From Semisulcospira habei (lineage: Eukaryota > Mollusca > Gastropoda > Semisulcospiridae), in NCBI GenBank assembly GCA_036245525.1, contig BTPG01000003.1, positions 211,180,070 through 211,244,069 on the forward strand: a DNA stretch of 64,000 bases, read 5' to 3'. The position numbers and the translations under genes are program-made. This document shows positions 1 through 9,939 of this stretch, piece by piece. The notes under the pieces were generated by a model, which worked only from the letters and a program-made list of their open reading frames with translations, was not told where the DNA came from and ran no database searches. Each line of letters opens with the position of its first letter. The stretch's first letter is position 1.

Positions 1-231
1 CACAATTTGATACATCGCATGCAATTGCATGGCTACGACGGGGTTTTGGGAATGGTATGAACCTTGCACCACATTCTAGACGCTCAGGATATATGAAATC
101 GCTGTTGCAAAGACCCCCACGCACACGTTTTCGCCATTTCTTTTCTCTCTCCGTTACCCCCACCCGGGTCTGCCCTGGGGGACTTGGGTGGGGTTAGGTA
201 CTTTTTAGTTCCCAGGGTCACCCTGGTCAGC

Positions 232-545
232 CCCACAGGGTGCGTTTTTCTCTCTATTCTGGGGCATGTGTTTCTGTCTACCCGAGGTCCATTCACCTGT
301 ATTTGCCCTTTTAAAACTCTCCCTACTGTCTGCACTGCCTGTAGCTCTTGATATTGGATGTGTGTTGCTAAATGGTCTTAGCTTTATTTAGGCCCCATGT
401 GTTAGGTTTATTTAATGTATTTGACCGGCTGGCGACATACATTCAATGTTCTGTTTAGTTTTTTTTTTTCACAAGCAGTGCAGGCACGTCCTGAGAAAGC
501 CTTGTTGCTGTCGGGACGTTAAGCAATGTACAATCAATCAATCAA
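232..545 (-). repeat. Dispersed repeat X, copy 1, ending in (GATT)n
   Basis: This stretch is the reverse complement of 3862-4183. The shared part runs from the segment beside the TCAGCCCCACAGGGTG motif to the tetranucleotide run at the other end (ATCAATCAATC, about 532-545). No protein is encoded. The short tandem tetranucleotide at one terminus resembles the end of a retroposed or MITE-like repeat, but no terminal inverted repeat or target duplication was seen. The class is unknown. Confidence 0.7.
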
Positions 546-1271
546 TTCTCTCTCCGTTAACTTCCTCACCAGCCTCAATGTCGGACCAACATAGCCGATT
601 TCTCGCATCACGCGGGTGTGTCTCATTCGCGCATTTTGATTGGTTAGCGCTGACCCGTCAGTCAGGAACCGGCTACACTGTACTGCCTATCCGTTAACAA
701 ACCTCCCCTCCCTATCTCTGAAATAGGTCGACTCTTCCTTGCATTGTAGGCACACACCCCCAAAATCAGCCAATCAGAAATGTGGACAGAATTTCAGGGT
801 CACACGCAAGGCCAAGACATGACCAGGCCAAACATGGACGATAAAAAATGTTTTGTGACATGTGACAAAAGAACTAGTGATGGGGGAACACGACATTGCA
901 TCATTTAATAAGTCATGAACTGATGACAAACGATGGAGGGTAAAATAAACAACCAACAAAAATGTGGACCACTGAGAATTTCAAAACCTGTTTAGCCAGC
1001 CACTAAAAAGGCTATTGCTTTTCTGCTAACAAAATAAAAAATCGAATACTTCTGTTTCTGACGTGGCTCACAAAAGATAACCGTGAACATGCATAGCAAA
1101 ACTCACTAGTCCACTGCCAGACCATTACAAGAGTTGCATCACACAAGTTATACAAAGTCCCACAAACCTGACAGACAAGTCTGAAATTTGAGCTCAAAGC
1201 CTCTCTCATGCCAATTCAACATTTCTTGTTATTTGCAGGGGAGATTCGCCCAGACCTGCATTTTAACCCAT
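546..1271. other. Stretch without a recognised feature
   Basis: Only short shadow reading frames are present, with no motif, splice pattern or repeat shared elsewhere in the window. The sequence is AT-moderate and ends against the ATC-repeat tail of the LINE remnant that follows. Confidence 0.5.
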
Positions 1272-1600
1272 TCTCATCATCATCATCATCAGTCCCTTGC
1301 CCGAACTGGGCGTTGGGGGGACTGAAAGGCAGCAGCAACAGACAGTGCTCTCCACTGAGTTCTATTTTGGGCGGTGGCAAGCAAGTCTGGCATCTCGAGT
1401 TCGGTCCATTCTTTTATGTTTGCGACCCAACTCTTTCTCTGACGACCTCGCCGACGACTTCCTTCGAGAGTGCCTTGGAGGATAGTCTTGGACAAGGTGT
1501 TGTGTCGGGGTCACGTGGCCAAACCAAGCAAGCTTGCGCCGTTTCACGGTTGCCAGAAGGGGTTCATGTGGGCCCACCAGGGAAGTGACGATGCTCCGTA
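1272..1600 (-). pseudogene. LINE remnant, C-terminal end of an RTE-like reverse transcriptase
   Basis: On the - strand two overlapping frames read like the tail of an APE-type LINE polyprotein. One has KRRKLAWFGHV, and the next frame continues with KTILQGTLEGSRRRGRQRKSW and RTQWRALSV (about 1560 down to 1290). This is the post-RT region seen in RTE-like elements. The 3' end is a short (ATC)n run at about 1275-1292, as RTE elements often end in short tandem repeats. The copy is 5' truncated and frameshifted at about 1495, so it is dead. Confidence 0.72.
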
Positions 1601-1615
1601 CATATTCGTTGGTCT

Positions 1616-1820
1616 TTAACCCATTCTATCCCGACACAATACAACAGTAGATGAATCGACCATGATAATTCAAGGGTAGTGCCAGATTAGCTTGGTGCCA
1701 TCAGGCACCAAGCTAATCTGGCACTGCCCTTGAATTATTGTGGTCGATCCATCTCCTGCAACTGGTACATAGTCGTTAGGTGACGCCTCCAAAATTTGAG
1801 AAATACAGCCTTGAGGTTAA
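1616..1820. mobile_element. TTAA hairpin element, family A (A1)
   Basis: TTAA at 1616-1619 and again at 1817-1820 bound a 205-bp unit. Its centre, 1656-1750, is a near-perfect palindrome with arms of about 45 bases around an ATCA spacer. The arm core is GCCAGATTAGCTTGG with its complement. It encodes no protein and is interpreted as a non-autonomous MITE. Confidence 0.82.
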
Positions 1821-1825
1821 ACGGC

Positions 1826-1975
1826 TTAAAGGCCCACTACCGCTGTAACTGTTCAAAGATACATTTAATAATAATAATAAAGAGCATTTATATCGTGCTG
1901 AATCCCCAGGAGCAGTGGGCTCTAAGCGCGTTACAAAAAATGTATATGCAGAATCTCACTACCTTTAAAAAGATT
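1826..1975 (+). repeat. Family K 5' fragment plus an (ATA)n-linked repeat
   Basis: Positions 1826-1858 match the start of the family K element at 62119 (TTAAAGGCCCACTACC). The match breaks off at an (AATA)n run at 1868-1880. A second dispersed motif follows, of the type 'GAGCATTTATATCG ... CTCTAAGCGCGTTAC', and similar motifs occur near 37225 and 42735. No coding is seen. Confidence 0.55.
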
Positions 1976-2063
1976 TAATCTACGCACACACATACAACTA
2001 AAACACACATAACAAAACCATTGACAATCACAAGTCAAATGCATTTTGATGATGCTGATGCGC

Positions 2064-2372
2064 CACCATGATGGTGCTACACGGTCAACAAAGGGAAGAC
2101 CTAAGATCAAGGTCACCACGATGGTGCTAAACGGTCAGCATAAGGAGGACCTAAGATCAAAGCCACCATGATGGTGCTACAAAGTCAACAGAAGGAAGAC
2201 CCAAGATCAGCACAACCGTGATGGCACTACATGGTCAACAAATGGATGACCTGTGATCGTCCAAGCCACCAAATGGTCAATAAACTAAGGATGTAAAGAT
2301 CAGAGCCACCAAGATCGTGCTACACGGTCAACAAAAGGAAGACCGAGGTAATAAATGCCACCATGATGGTGC
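2064..2372. repeat. Degenerate minisatellite, about 50-bp unit, six to seven copies
   Basis: The phrase CACCATGATGGTGCTACACG, followed by GGTCAACAAA-GGAAGACC-TAAGATCA, recurs about every 50 bases with substitutions and one shortened unit near 2265-2310. Its left and right edges abut unrelated repeats. Confidence 0.8.
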
Positions 2373-3552
2373 TAAGTGAGGCATCATAAGCCACAGAAAT
2401 ATGTATGCAGATCAGATCATTTTCACACACTCACACAATCGGTGGATTAATGGTACGCAAGCTGAAAGTAGGTTTTAAGTTAGGTCTTATAGACATCAAT
2501 GTTTTCAGCATTCCGGAGGTGTTGGGAAAGAGAGTTCCAGACAACAGGGGCTTGATACTGGAATGCCCGGCAGCCAAACCGCTTGGAGGAGAAGCTGGGG
2601 ATACAGAAACGCTTCTCAGAGCAGGAACGAAGAGAAGGGAGGGCTGATAGATGTTGAGGAGGGATGAGAGGTATGGCGGTAGGGATCCATCAAAGCAGCG
2701 AAAAGCCAGGACAGCAATCTTGTACTCAACTCTAAACTGAAAGGGTAGCCAGTGCAATTCCTGAAGTAGGGGGGTTACATGGTCCATTTTAGATTTGCCA
2801 AAGGCAAGTCTGGCAGCATTGTTGAGGACTGTCTGCAGGCGGGAGAGTTCTTTCTGATGGACACCTGCCAGGAGGGAGTTACAATAGTCTAAGCGGCTAA
2901 GGACAAGGGAACAAATAAGTTGAACAGTAGCGGGCCAGGTGATGAATGGTCTAATGGAGCTGATTCTTCACAGCTGGAAGTTCACCGTCCTGCACACATT
3001 AGTAATGTGATGGTGCATGGACATACTGCAGTCGAACTGAACTCCCAGATTATGTACAGACTGGCTAAAAGTTATTTCACTGTCGCCAACCACCAGGGAG
3101 GCCCTGGGTGGGACCTGACTAAGGGAGTGGTCGGAACCATGCAAAGTGATTCAGTTTTGCCGTTGTTCAGCTTCAGTTTGTTGCACAGCATCCATTTTTT
3201 TCACAGAGGAAATACAAAGTTCAATCTCTTTCACAAGAGCAGGAAAATTAAATGGAGAAACACCTTTGTGGAGCTGGGTGTCATCGGCATACTTGTGAAA
3301 TTCACAGGCATGTCGGGTGATGATGTCAGAGAGGGATTGGGTGTAAAGGCTGAAAAAGACGGGCCCAAGGACGGATCCTTGGGGGACACCGTATCTCAGC
3401 ATGAGAGGCTGCGACTCTGATTGTTTGACAACAACCTTCTGAGTACGCCCACGCAGATATGAGGAAAACCAGCTAAGTGTTTTGCCAGAGATGTCATAGG
3501 ATGTGTTAAGTCTCTCTAGGAGTACAGCATGGTCAATCGTATCAAATGCCGC

Positions 3553-3861
3553 CGAGAGGTCAAGGAGGCAAAGAATGGAAACCAGCTTGTTGTCAGCATT
3601 GCACAGAAGGCTGTTTGTAACATACAGGAGAGAGAGGTCAAGCAGACAAAGAATGGAAAACAGCTTGTTGTCAGCATTGCACAGAAGGCTGTAACATACA
3701 GGAGAGAGAGGTCAAGCAGACAAAGAATGGAAACCAGCTTGTTGTCAGCATTGCACAGAAGGCTGTTTGTAACATACAGGAGAGAGAGGTCAAGCAGACA
3801 AAGAATGGAAACCAGCTTGTTGTCAGCATTACACAGAAGGCTGTTTGTAACATGCAGGAGA
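3553..3861 (-). repeat. 78-bp tandem array inside the Rex1-like RT
   Basis: About four units of 78 bases, each containing GAATGGAAACCAGCTTGTTG and GTCAGCATTGCACAGAAGGC, repeat head to tail. One unit is shortened near 3690-3700. Two more units lie at 4225-4360, beyond the inserted repeat X, so the array existed before that insertion. The unit is 26 codons long and encodes the RT segment with SLLCNADNKLVSILCLLDLS. Confidence 0.82.
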
Positions 3862-4183
3862 GATTGATTGATTGATTGATTGTACATTGCTTAACGTCCC
3901 GACAGCAACAAGGCTTTCTCAGGACGTGCCTGCACTGCTTGTGAAAAAAAAACTAAACAGAACATTGAATGTATGTCGCCAGCCGGTCAAATACATTAAA
4001 TAAACCTAACACATGGGGCCTAAATAAAGCTAAGACCATTTAGCAACACACATCCAATATCAAGAGCTACTGGCAGTGCAGACAGTAGGGAGAGTTTTAA
4101 AAAGGCAAATACAGGTGAATGGACCTCGGGTAGACAGAAACACATGCCCCAGAATAGAGAGAAAAACTCACCCTGTGGGGGAC
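3862..4183 (+). repeat. Dispersed repeat X, copy 2, starting in (GATT)n
   Basis: It matches the reverse complement of 232-545 over about 320 bases, beginning with (TGAT)n at 3865-3885. It sits within the 78-bp array of the Rex1-like LINE. Positions 4184-4222 then match the family J repeat (complement of GATAAGTAGCGGCT), so several insertions are nested here. Confidence 0.75.
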
Positions 4184-4714
4184 AAACAAACAGAGACATT
4201 AGCCGCTACTTATCTTCATATGCAGAAGGAAACCAGCTTGTTGTCAGCATTACACAGAAGGCTGTTTGTAACATGCAAGAGAGAGAGGTCAAGCAGACAA
4301 AGAATGGAAACCAGCTTGTTGTCAGCATTGCACAGAAGGCTGTTTGTAACATGCAGGAGAGCAGTTTCTAATTCTGTACTGTGCTGTTTTCTGTAAGCTG
4401 ACTGAAACGTTTCTAGGAGGTTGTTGGAGATGAGATGGTTTTGGAGCTGACAGAACAATGCGTTCTAATAGCTTTGATAAGAAAGGGAGATTGGAGATGG
4501 GCCGATAGTTATTAAAACATTCTTTGTTGAGACCAGGTTTCTTAAGCAACGGTGTCACAACTGCTTGTTTGAAATATTCAGGCACTACGTCAGACTGTAG
4601 CGACACATTCATGATTCTGGTGATGACTGGAATCAGGTCAGCTTTACATGATTTAAAAAGGCTAGCTGGAAGAGGATCCAGAGAGCAACACTTGAGAGGA
4701 GCGTGTGCGATAGA

Positions 4715-5265
4715 TGGCTATGTAACAGATGGCTATGAAATGCTACACACAGGTCTAGTTATGGTTCATTTTGACACAGGAGAATCCAGTTCAGCACAAA
4801 TCGTCTTTATATCAAATAACCTGACAATGACTCCACTCCATTTTAGAAATGCAACGCTTTCAGTACAAGAAACGGATAAAAATAGATTGACACGCTATCG
4901 GCAGCACAGAATAAATAAGTATGATTACATGTGTGCTTTTGCTGCATGTCCAAACTGCTGTTAACCCTTATCATTCGGAATACGCCAGTGTGCGAAATAA
5001 GTTTGACTAAAATAGTTCAAGGGTAGTGCCAACACTACCCTTGAACTAAAGCCATTGGTCTATATCCTTATCTGTAAGTACTATAATGTAGCTTGTATCC
5101 TTATCTGTAAGTACTATAATGTAGCTTGTATTGGGCAGTGTACAAATTTGAAGCTTTTAGCATCAGTATGATATGGGTTAAAGTTCATTAGGTGTGTCGA
5201 CAAGGCATAACAAACACAAATGGTACTGAAATGTGTCTTCAGATTTATGGTTAATGGTACTTTAA
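4715..5265 (+). mobile_element. Family K element (5' truncated) carrying a TTAA hairpin insertion
   Basis: It aligns with 62155-62573, including TGCTACACACAGG..., CAGTTCAGCACA, GAATAAATAAGTA and AGTTCA. It ends with a TTAA at 5262-5265. The match is interrupted exactly at 4961-5181 by a family A hairpin element. The first 35 bases or so of family K are missing. It encodes no protein. Confidence 0.8.
4961..5181. mobile_element. TTAA hairpin element, family A (A2), with visible empty site
   Basis: TTAA (4961-4964) then CCCTTATCAT opens the unit, and ATGATATGGG then TTAA (5178-5181) closes it, so the ends are inverted repeats. A short palindrome lies at 5013-5048 (TAGTTCAAGGGTAGTG with its complement). 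The second family K copy has an uninterrupted CTGTTAAAGTTC at 62484-62495, so this unit inserted at a TTAA and duplicated it. A 41-bp direct duplication lies inside at about 5061-5140. Confidence 0.92.
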
Positions 5266-5384
5266 GGCTACATGACATTTCTGCTGCCTCAAAGTGCTCT
5301 TCTATGATTTTGGACCCTGTGGGCCCTGGCTGTAAGATTCAAATCACTGACTAGCACACTTTTTGTTTCCCCACTGTCATTCAG

Positions 5385-5590
5385 ACAAATTGACAATCCA
5401 GACCAAAAAGGTGACTGCCAAAAAGGAGTTGCCACATTCCTTCTGCCAAAGAAGATAAGTAGCGGCTAATCTCTCTGTTTGTTTGTTTGTCTATTTTGAC
5501 AAAGGGTATTTACCCGAAATATTAATAAATTGTGTTGTACCCATCTTTTCTAAGCGTGTTTCTTTCTCCGTTGGGTACTTCTAGACAAAT
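5385..5590 (+). repeat. Dispersed repeat family J, copy 1
   Basis: It shares GAAGATAAGTAGCGGCT, TTTTGACAAAGGGTATTTAC, CCGAAATATTAATAAATTG and TTTCTCCGTTGGGTACTTCT with 60061-60240. It is partly shared with 57595-57890. The internal GGGTATTTACCC is palindromic. No coding or terminal duplication was recognised. Confidence 0.75.
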
Positions 5591-5833
5591 TGACAGCATG
5601 AACCCGTTATGACGTGTTTTTAACTGTGTACAACATAGTCAAAAGTTGGCACTTCCAAACCACATTTGTCAAACTGGGCTCAATGCTGGAAAACGCTAAC
5701 CCTTTGGCTGACGATTCCTTCAAAAATCATTGCGACAAAATGCACTACTGACGGCCAATAGTATAAAGATAACACTATATACAGACTTATTTTTCAGTCT
5801 AACGCAACAGAATCATCTACCAGGAACAATTGT

Positions 5834-6200
5834 TTAACCCATTTAGCCCAGGGACCCTACAGCAGGAGAGGGATAATAATTCAAGGGTAGTGCCAGATTA
5901 GCTTGGCGCCTGTGGCACTACCCTTGAATATCACTAAGCACCAGTTGCAGGAGATGGATCGACCATGATAATTCAAGGGCAGTGCCAGTGCACTTAGCTT
6001 GACTATCACTAAGCACCAGTTGCAGGAGATGGATCGACCATGATAATTCAAGGGCAGTGCCAGATTAGCTTGGCGCCAAAAGGCGCCAAGCTAATCTGGC
6101 ACTACTCTTAAATTATCACGGTTGATACATCTCCTGCAACTTGTAAACAGTCGTTAGGTGACACCACCAAAATTTGGAAAATGCCAAAACAGTACTTTAA
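5834..6200. mobile_element. Compound TTAA hairpin element, family A (A3)
   Basis: It starts with TTAACCCATTTAGCC at 5834. It holds three successive versions of the family A core. One is a shortened hairpin at 5877-5930; the second, at 5955-6000, is only a left arm; the last is a full hairpin at 6033-6130 around an AAAA spacer. The segment CACTAAGCACCAGTTGCAGG occurs twice (from 5937 and 6008), which points to internal duplication or template switching. The right end is degenerate (TTTAAAAGG near 6196). Confidence 0.75.
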
Positions 6201-6372
6201 AAGGCATCTTCCTTCTGTCTTACGAAGAAAGACAATGATGTCACAATTGCCTTTTCAATACTCTTCTAAAGTACTGTAGCCGAACCACTGCTCAAATTTG
6301 ATAGATACCTTCTGCTGATTCTGTTTTGTCTTACATGACAAAATAAAAACTTAAGTTGACTTTGTGTCCCCT

Positions 6373-6592
6373 TTAACCCATTCAGCCCTGACGCACATCA
6401 ACAGGAGATGGGTTGACCATGATAATTCAAGGGTAGTGCCAGATTAGCTTGGCACCTTTTGGCGCCAAGCTAATCTGGCACTGCCCTTGAATTATCATGG
6501 TCGATCCATCTCCTGCAACTGGTGCTTAGTGATAGTCATTAGATGATGCCTCCAAAATTTGGGAAATACGTGCGCCAGGCTGAATGAGTTAA
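6373..6592. mobile_element. TTAA hairpin element, family A (A4), best-preserved member
   Basis: It is 220 bp and bounded by TTAA at 6373-6376 and 6589-6592. The ends are inverted: TTAACCCATTCAGCC at the left and GGCTGAATGAGTTAA at the right. The central palindrome (about 6413-6511) has the arm core GCCAGATTAGCTTGGC around a CCTTTTGG middle. The right half carries a conserved subterminal block, CCTCCAAAATTTGGGAAATA, that recurs in most family A members. Confidence 0.9.
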
Positions 6593-6752
6593 AGATTGCT
6601 AAACGGCCTTATCACTCATTACAAATTACAGAAGCAACTGACAAATTCTGAAACAGTGAACGGTCAATCACTGATATGCCACATGTATAAGGTATCTCTC
6701 TGGTGTATCCTTCATGCAGTCACTCCTTCACAAGTACATCACTCAAAATAAA

Positions 6753-6800
6753 TTAACTCATTGGAGACGTGCCATATACGGCACATCTCCAATGAGTTAA
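6753..6800. mobile_element. Minimal TTAA palindrome, family H (H1)
   Basis: A 48-bp near-perfect palindrome begins TTAACTCATTGGAGACGTGC and ends with its complement, GCACATCTCCAATGAGTTAA. It consists of little more than the terminal sequence of the larger TTAA elements folded on itself. It could be a deletion derivative that kept only both ends. Confidence 0.78.
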
Positions 6801-7739
6801 ACTGTGCACGTTTGACATAAACAGTGGTTAAAAGCCCAGACAAACATGTGGTATTGCATGCAAACTATAACCTATTTAATTGTGATTTATTGTCTGGAGC
6901 TCATTGTGTTAATTGTCTTCATTGTGCCTAATTAAGTGATGATGCTTTCCCGAGACCGCAATAATTTGCTCATAAAAGGGTGTTGTTTTAAAGCATACAC
7001 ATAAAATGAAGCATGTGTTAAATTAGATGCAGTGATTGCTCTTTCGACTCCATGACCAAGTGTCACCTAGCTGACATAACAGCTATACATGCAATTAATC
7101 CTAAGGAGAGGGAGCTTAAAAGGTTATTTCAGGTTTTAGCAGGACCCGGCGCCGTGGCAACGGCAAAGCTTTTCTGGAACTACCCTGAAACTATCATGGT
7201 CCACGCTGCCGTAGAGCGTCTGGCCTGAAAACTTTGCAAGACGTACATATTGCATCATCTGTAGGCCTACAACACGTAATCTGAATGTGACACGTTGTGC
7301 AAAGTCAGCAAAGTTTTGCACAACACACGCGCATTGTTCAACCACATAATTAACCTGAGAGAGTCATGAATGCACAATATTCTCAATTTATACATATTTT
7401 TTAAAATGTTGGCCCTCTAAAAGGTCCGTTCACTTGTAGCGGAAGTTTCGTGTCCCGTTTTGCAATACAGCACGCTGACAGATAACTTAAGTCAACTTTG
7501 AAATTGACTAGTAAAACACGTGACAGATTCAACATTTCTTCGAAACTAATCAACGTCGTGCTGCAGGACGTTTGTGCCGTGGACGTGATAATAGTGCAAC
7601 ATAGCTTTCAACGGATTAATCAGGCATTTTATCAGCGAATGAGGCAATCACAGTTAACCAGATGGTATACACGTGCCAAAACAATAGGCCAAACGCGCGA
7701 CAGCGAATGAACATGTTTAGTCGAGACGTGCTCGCGATC
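6801..7739. other. Stretch without a recognised feature
   Basis: Reading frames here are short and show no motif. No repeat shared with the rest of the window was recognised, and no splice-compatible exon was found. Confidence 0.45.
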
Positions 7740-7817
7740 AGAAGTTAGTGAAGTTAGTTCAAAATGCTGGCTGGCCTAAGCAGATATTCACCTGTGCTGT
7801 CGAGAAGCCTCGAGTGA

Positions 7818-8081
7818 CTATGCGAGAAAGGCCCAACATGAAGTAGGTTTGTTGACAACACGATCACCAGAAGTGTAACGCGACGAATTGTGAGATAACT
7901 GAGCTGCAAGGTCAGGGTCGACGCACTCCGCCAAGGCCAAGGCTGCAAGTGCGACGGGTGATTGAATCGATGGCTCAGTGGATGAAGCTGATGATGATGA
8001 TGTTAAACAGGGATAGGGACTTCCAGCTCTCGCTGATTTCGTCCGGGGGGGGGGGGGGGGGGGGGGGGGCCAGGGTTTTTT

Positions 8082-8112
<31 letters not shown>

Positions 8113-9408
8113 GGCGGGCTATCTCGCCTGTCTGCCGCTCCGTCGCCGCGCAGCCGGCTGGTGGTAGTGCCGGGGCCGAGGTTGGTGGTGGAGGAGGCTG
8201 GTGGTGTGGCCGGGGGTCCGTTGCTTATCGCCAGGCTGGTGGGTGGTGGTAGGCCAGCCACTCCAAAAGATCTTGCAGGAGTGGTGGCGGGGGTGGTGGT
8301 GTCGGCCGGGGAAACCGTGGCCGGTTGAGGTAGGGTTTGGGGAGGTAGGGTGGTGGTGGTGGCGGCCAGTCGATTCTTGGTCGAGGGGTCGGGCGCTGGA
8401 ATGGGCGGGGTGGGTGGCGATGTAGAGGTGGCAGGCGCATGTGCGGTGGTGGCGTGGGGAGAAGTGGTGGGCGCTGTAGCCTGAAGCGCTTGGGCGGTCG
8501 GTGGCGTCTTCTTTGTTGTTGCGGGCCGGTGACTGGTCCGTTGCCCTCCTGTGGTGGTTGTTGTTGGGGGGGGGGGGGGGTCCGTACCCGCATCCTGGAG
8601 GGTCTTTGCTGGTGAGACTTCTGTCTCTGTGTCTTTATCCTGCAGTTCTGGTGGCGTGGTGCCGATCGATTTCTCCGCAGTCTGTGGGGAGTCGGTGGAT
8701 GTTTGACTCCCCGTTTTTGTTGTCAGGGCTGTGGCCTGGCTGGCCGTGTCCTTTGACGTTGGGGGCTCGAGGTCCTTAATGGCGCCCGAGTGCACAAGCC
8801 ACCGGGCGGCGACTAATGCACGGTGGTATGAGCTGCCATCAATCGCCGTGATGACCGGGACGGCGTCTTGTAGGAGGAGCACCAGCTCCTCGAAGTCAAT
8901 CCCCCTGAGCCGAGTCGCCCCCTCCTCCAACGATGCCGGCCGCTCCCGAGTGAGTGATTCGGGGAGAGCATGGGGAATCGGCCCACGAAGACAGCTCCGA
9001 TGAGGGCTCCTCCTCTTCCTGTGGTGGTGGCGGGTATTGGAAGATGGGTGGGGCCGCACTGAGGCTGTCCCATGGTTCTTCCTCTTGATCCTCGTATTGT
9101 GGAGTAGGAGTCCGGTGGCCGAGCGGTTTGTGGTACGTTTGGATCATTTCCATAAGGCCCGGTGGTGGAGGGTACCTTTGGAAAATTTCCTGCATCTGCG
9201 GGTGAAGCTGTGGAAAGCTCGTTTGTGGTGGGGGCGAAGGCCCCCTCGTTGTTTCCTGCGGCCGTATCGGAGGGGAGAGAGGGGGCTTATAGCTCCTCGT
9301 CTCCCTCCTGGCCGGTGGTGGTTGTCTTCGTGCATTGGGGAGGGTGGAGGTATATTCCTCCACCTGCTGCTTGTTCGTCTTGCGCCGGTTTTTCCGCCCT
9401 TTGTCCAT
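7818..9408 (-). pseudogene. Unknown Pro/Thr-rich open frames, probably one frameshifted protein
   Basis: Two long overlapping - strand frames follow one another. The upstream frame (9408 to 8896) starts with ATG in a good context (CCACCAAGATGG). Its product has a basic start (DKGRKNRRKTNKQQ), then Pro-rich sequence and an acidic patch (QYEDQEEEPWDS, PPPPQEEEEPSS). The downstream frame (to 7818) opens with a conserved-looking block, RGIDFEELVLLLQDAVPVI and SYHRALVAARWLVHSGAIK. About 250 residues of Pro/Thr/Ala-rich sequence follow. Composition continues across the overlap, suggesting one frameshift at about 8950-9020. Homopolymer runs (G at 8044-8070, T at 8075-8099) lie within the frame and may be assembly noise. 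No family was recognised. A retroelement ORF1, an old viral insertion and an intronless host gene all remain possible. Confidence 0.4.
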
Positions 9409-9424
9409 CTTGGTGGCGAATAGC

Positions 9425-9600
9425 CTTATAGGCTGGCTGACTGGCTGCTTGGAGGCTGGCTGTCTCGCTTGCTTGTCGCTATGTGGAGAGAGCGGAAAAC
9501 CGTCCTCTCTCCTCGGCTGCTGAGCTGGCTATGGTGTGGATGAAGCAACCAACTGAGTGCTTAAGTACTACTACAGGTGGCGTCGTCATGTGTGACTTTC
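9425..9600 (-). promoter_or_regulatory. Possible leader or promoter of the Pro/Thr-rich frames
   Basis: On the - strand the leader holds CTATAAGGC about 20 bases before the ATG at 9408. Farther upstream is TACTTAAG followed by CACTCAGTTGG, which resembles an initiator. This is a weak call based on position and short motifs only. Confidence 0.2.
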
Positions 9601-9687
9601 TAAAATAGACGTTCTAAAATAGGGAAATAGGGAAAACTAATTTAAACAATTCTTTTGCGTTACCTACGTCATCGATTTCTACTAAAG

Positions 9688-9691
<4 letters not shown>

Positions 9692-9724
<33 letters not shown>

Positions 9725-9790
9725 GGCCACACACACACACACACTGACTGTGACACACACACACGTGACACGGCACACACTGACACAGCT
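9692..9790. repeat. (AT)n and (CA)n microsatellites
   Basis: A pure AT run of about 32 bases (9690-9721) is followed by interrupted CA runs to about 9780. Confidence 0.95.
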
Positions 9791-9939
9791 GTGATCCGAC
9801 ATATGGCGGCGGTCGTCGGGGGTCCACAAAATGAGGCCGCGATATATCCATCCGCGAGATACCGGACTAAAGGGTGAGGGGGGTTGGGGGGGTGGGGGTG
9901 GGTGGTGTTTCACTCTAGCTTGGTAATTCACAAAGTTGC

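Larger units (their letters stand above)
2420..4690 (-). pseudogene. Rex1/CR1-like LINE, decayed and internally duplicated
   Basis: Read on the - strand, this is a reverse transcriptase of the Rex1/CR1 group, in order from 4612 to 2431. It begins with the pre-RT/RT start (AVVTPLLKKPGL, NYRPISNLPFLSK), then QSAYRKQHSTE near 4400. It continues with GVPQGSVLGPVFFSLY and the palm motif YADDTQ near 3290-3400, and ends with the C-terminal block (TPLLQELHWLP, LPPYLSSLL, 2431-2787). The frame is broken several times. A 78-bp piece of the palm is tandemly repeated, and repeat X is inserted at 3862-4183. No endonuclease part is present, so the copy is 5' truncated. Confidence 0.85.
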
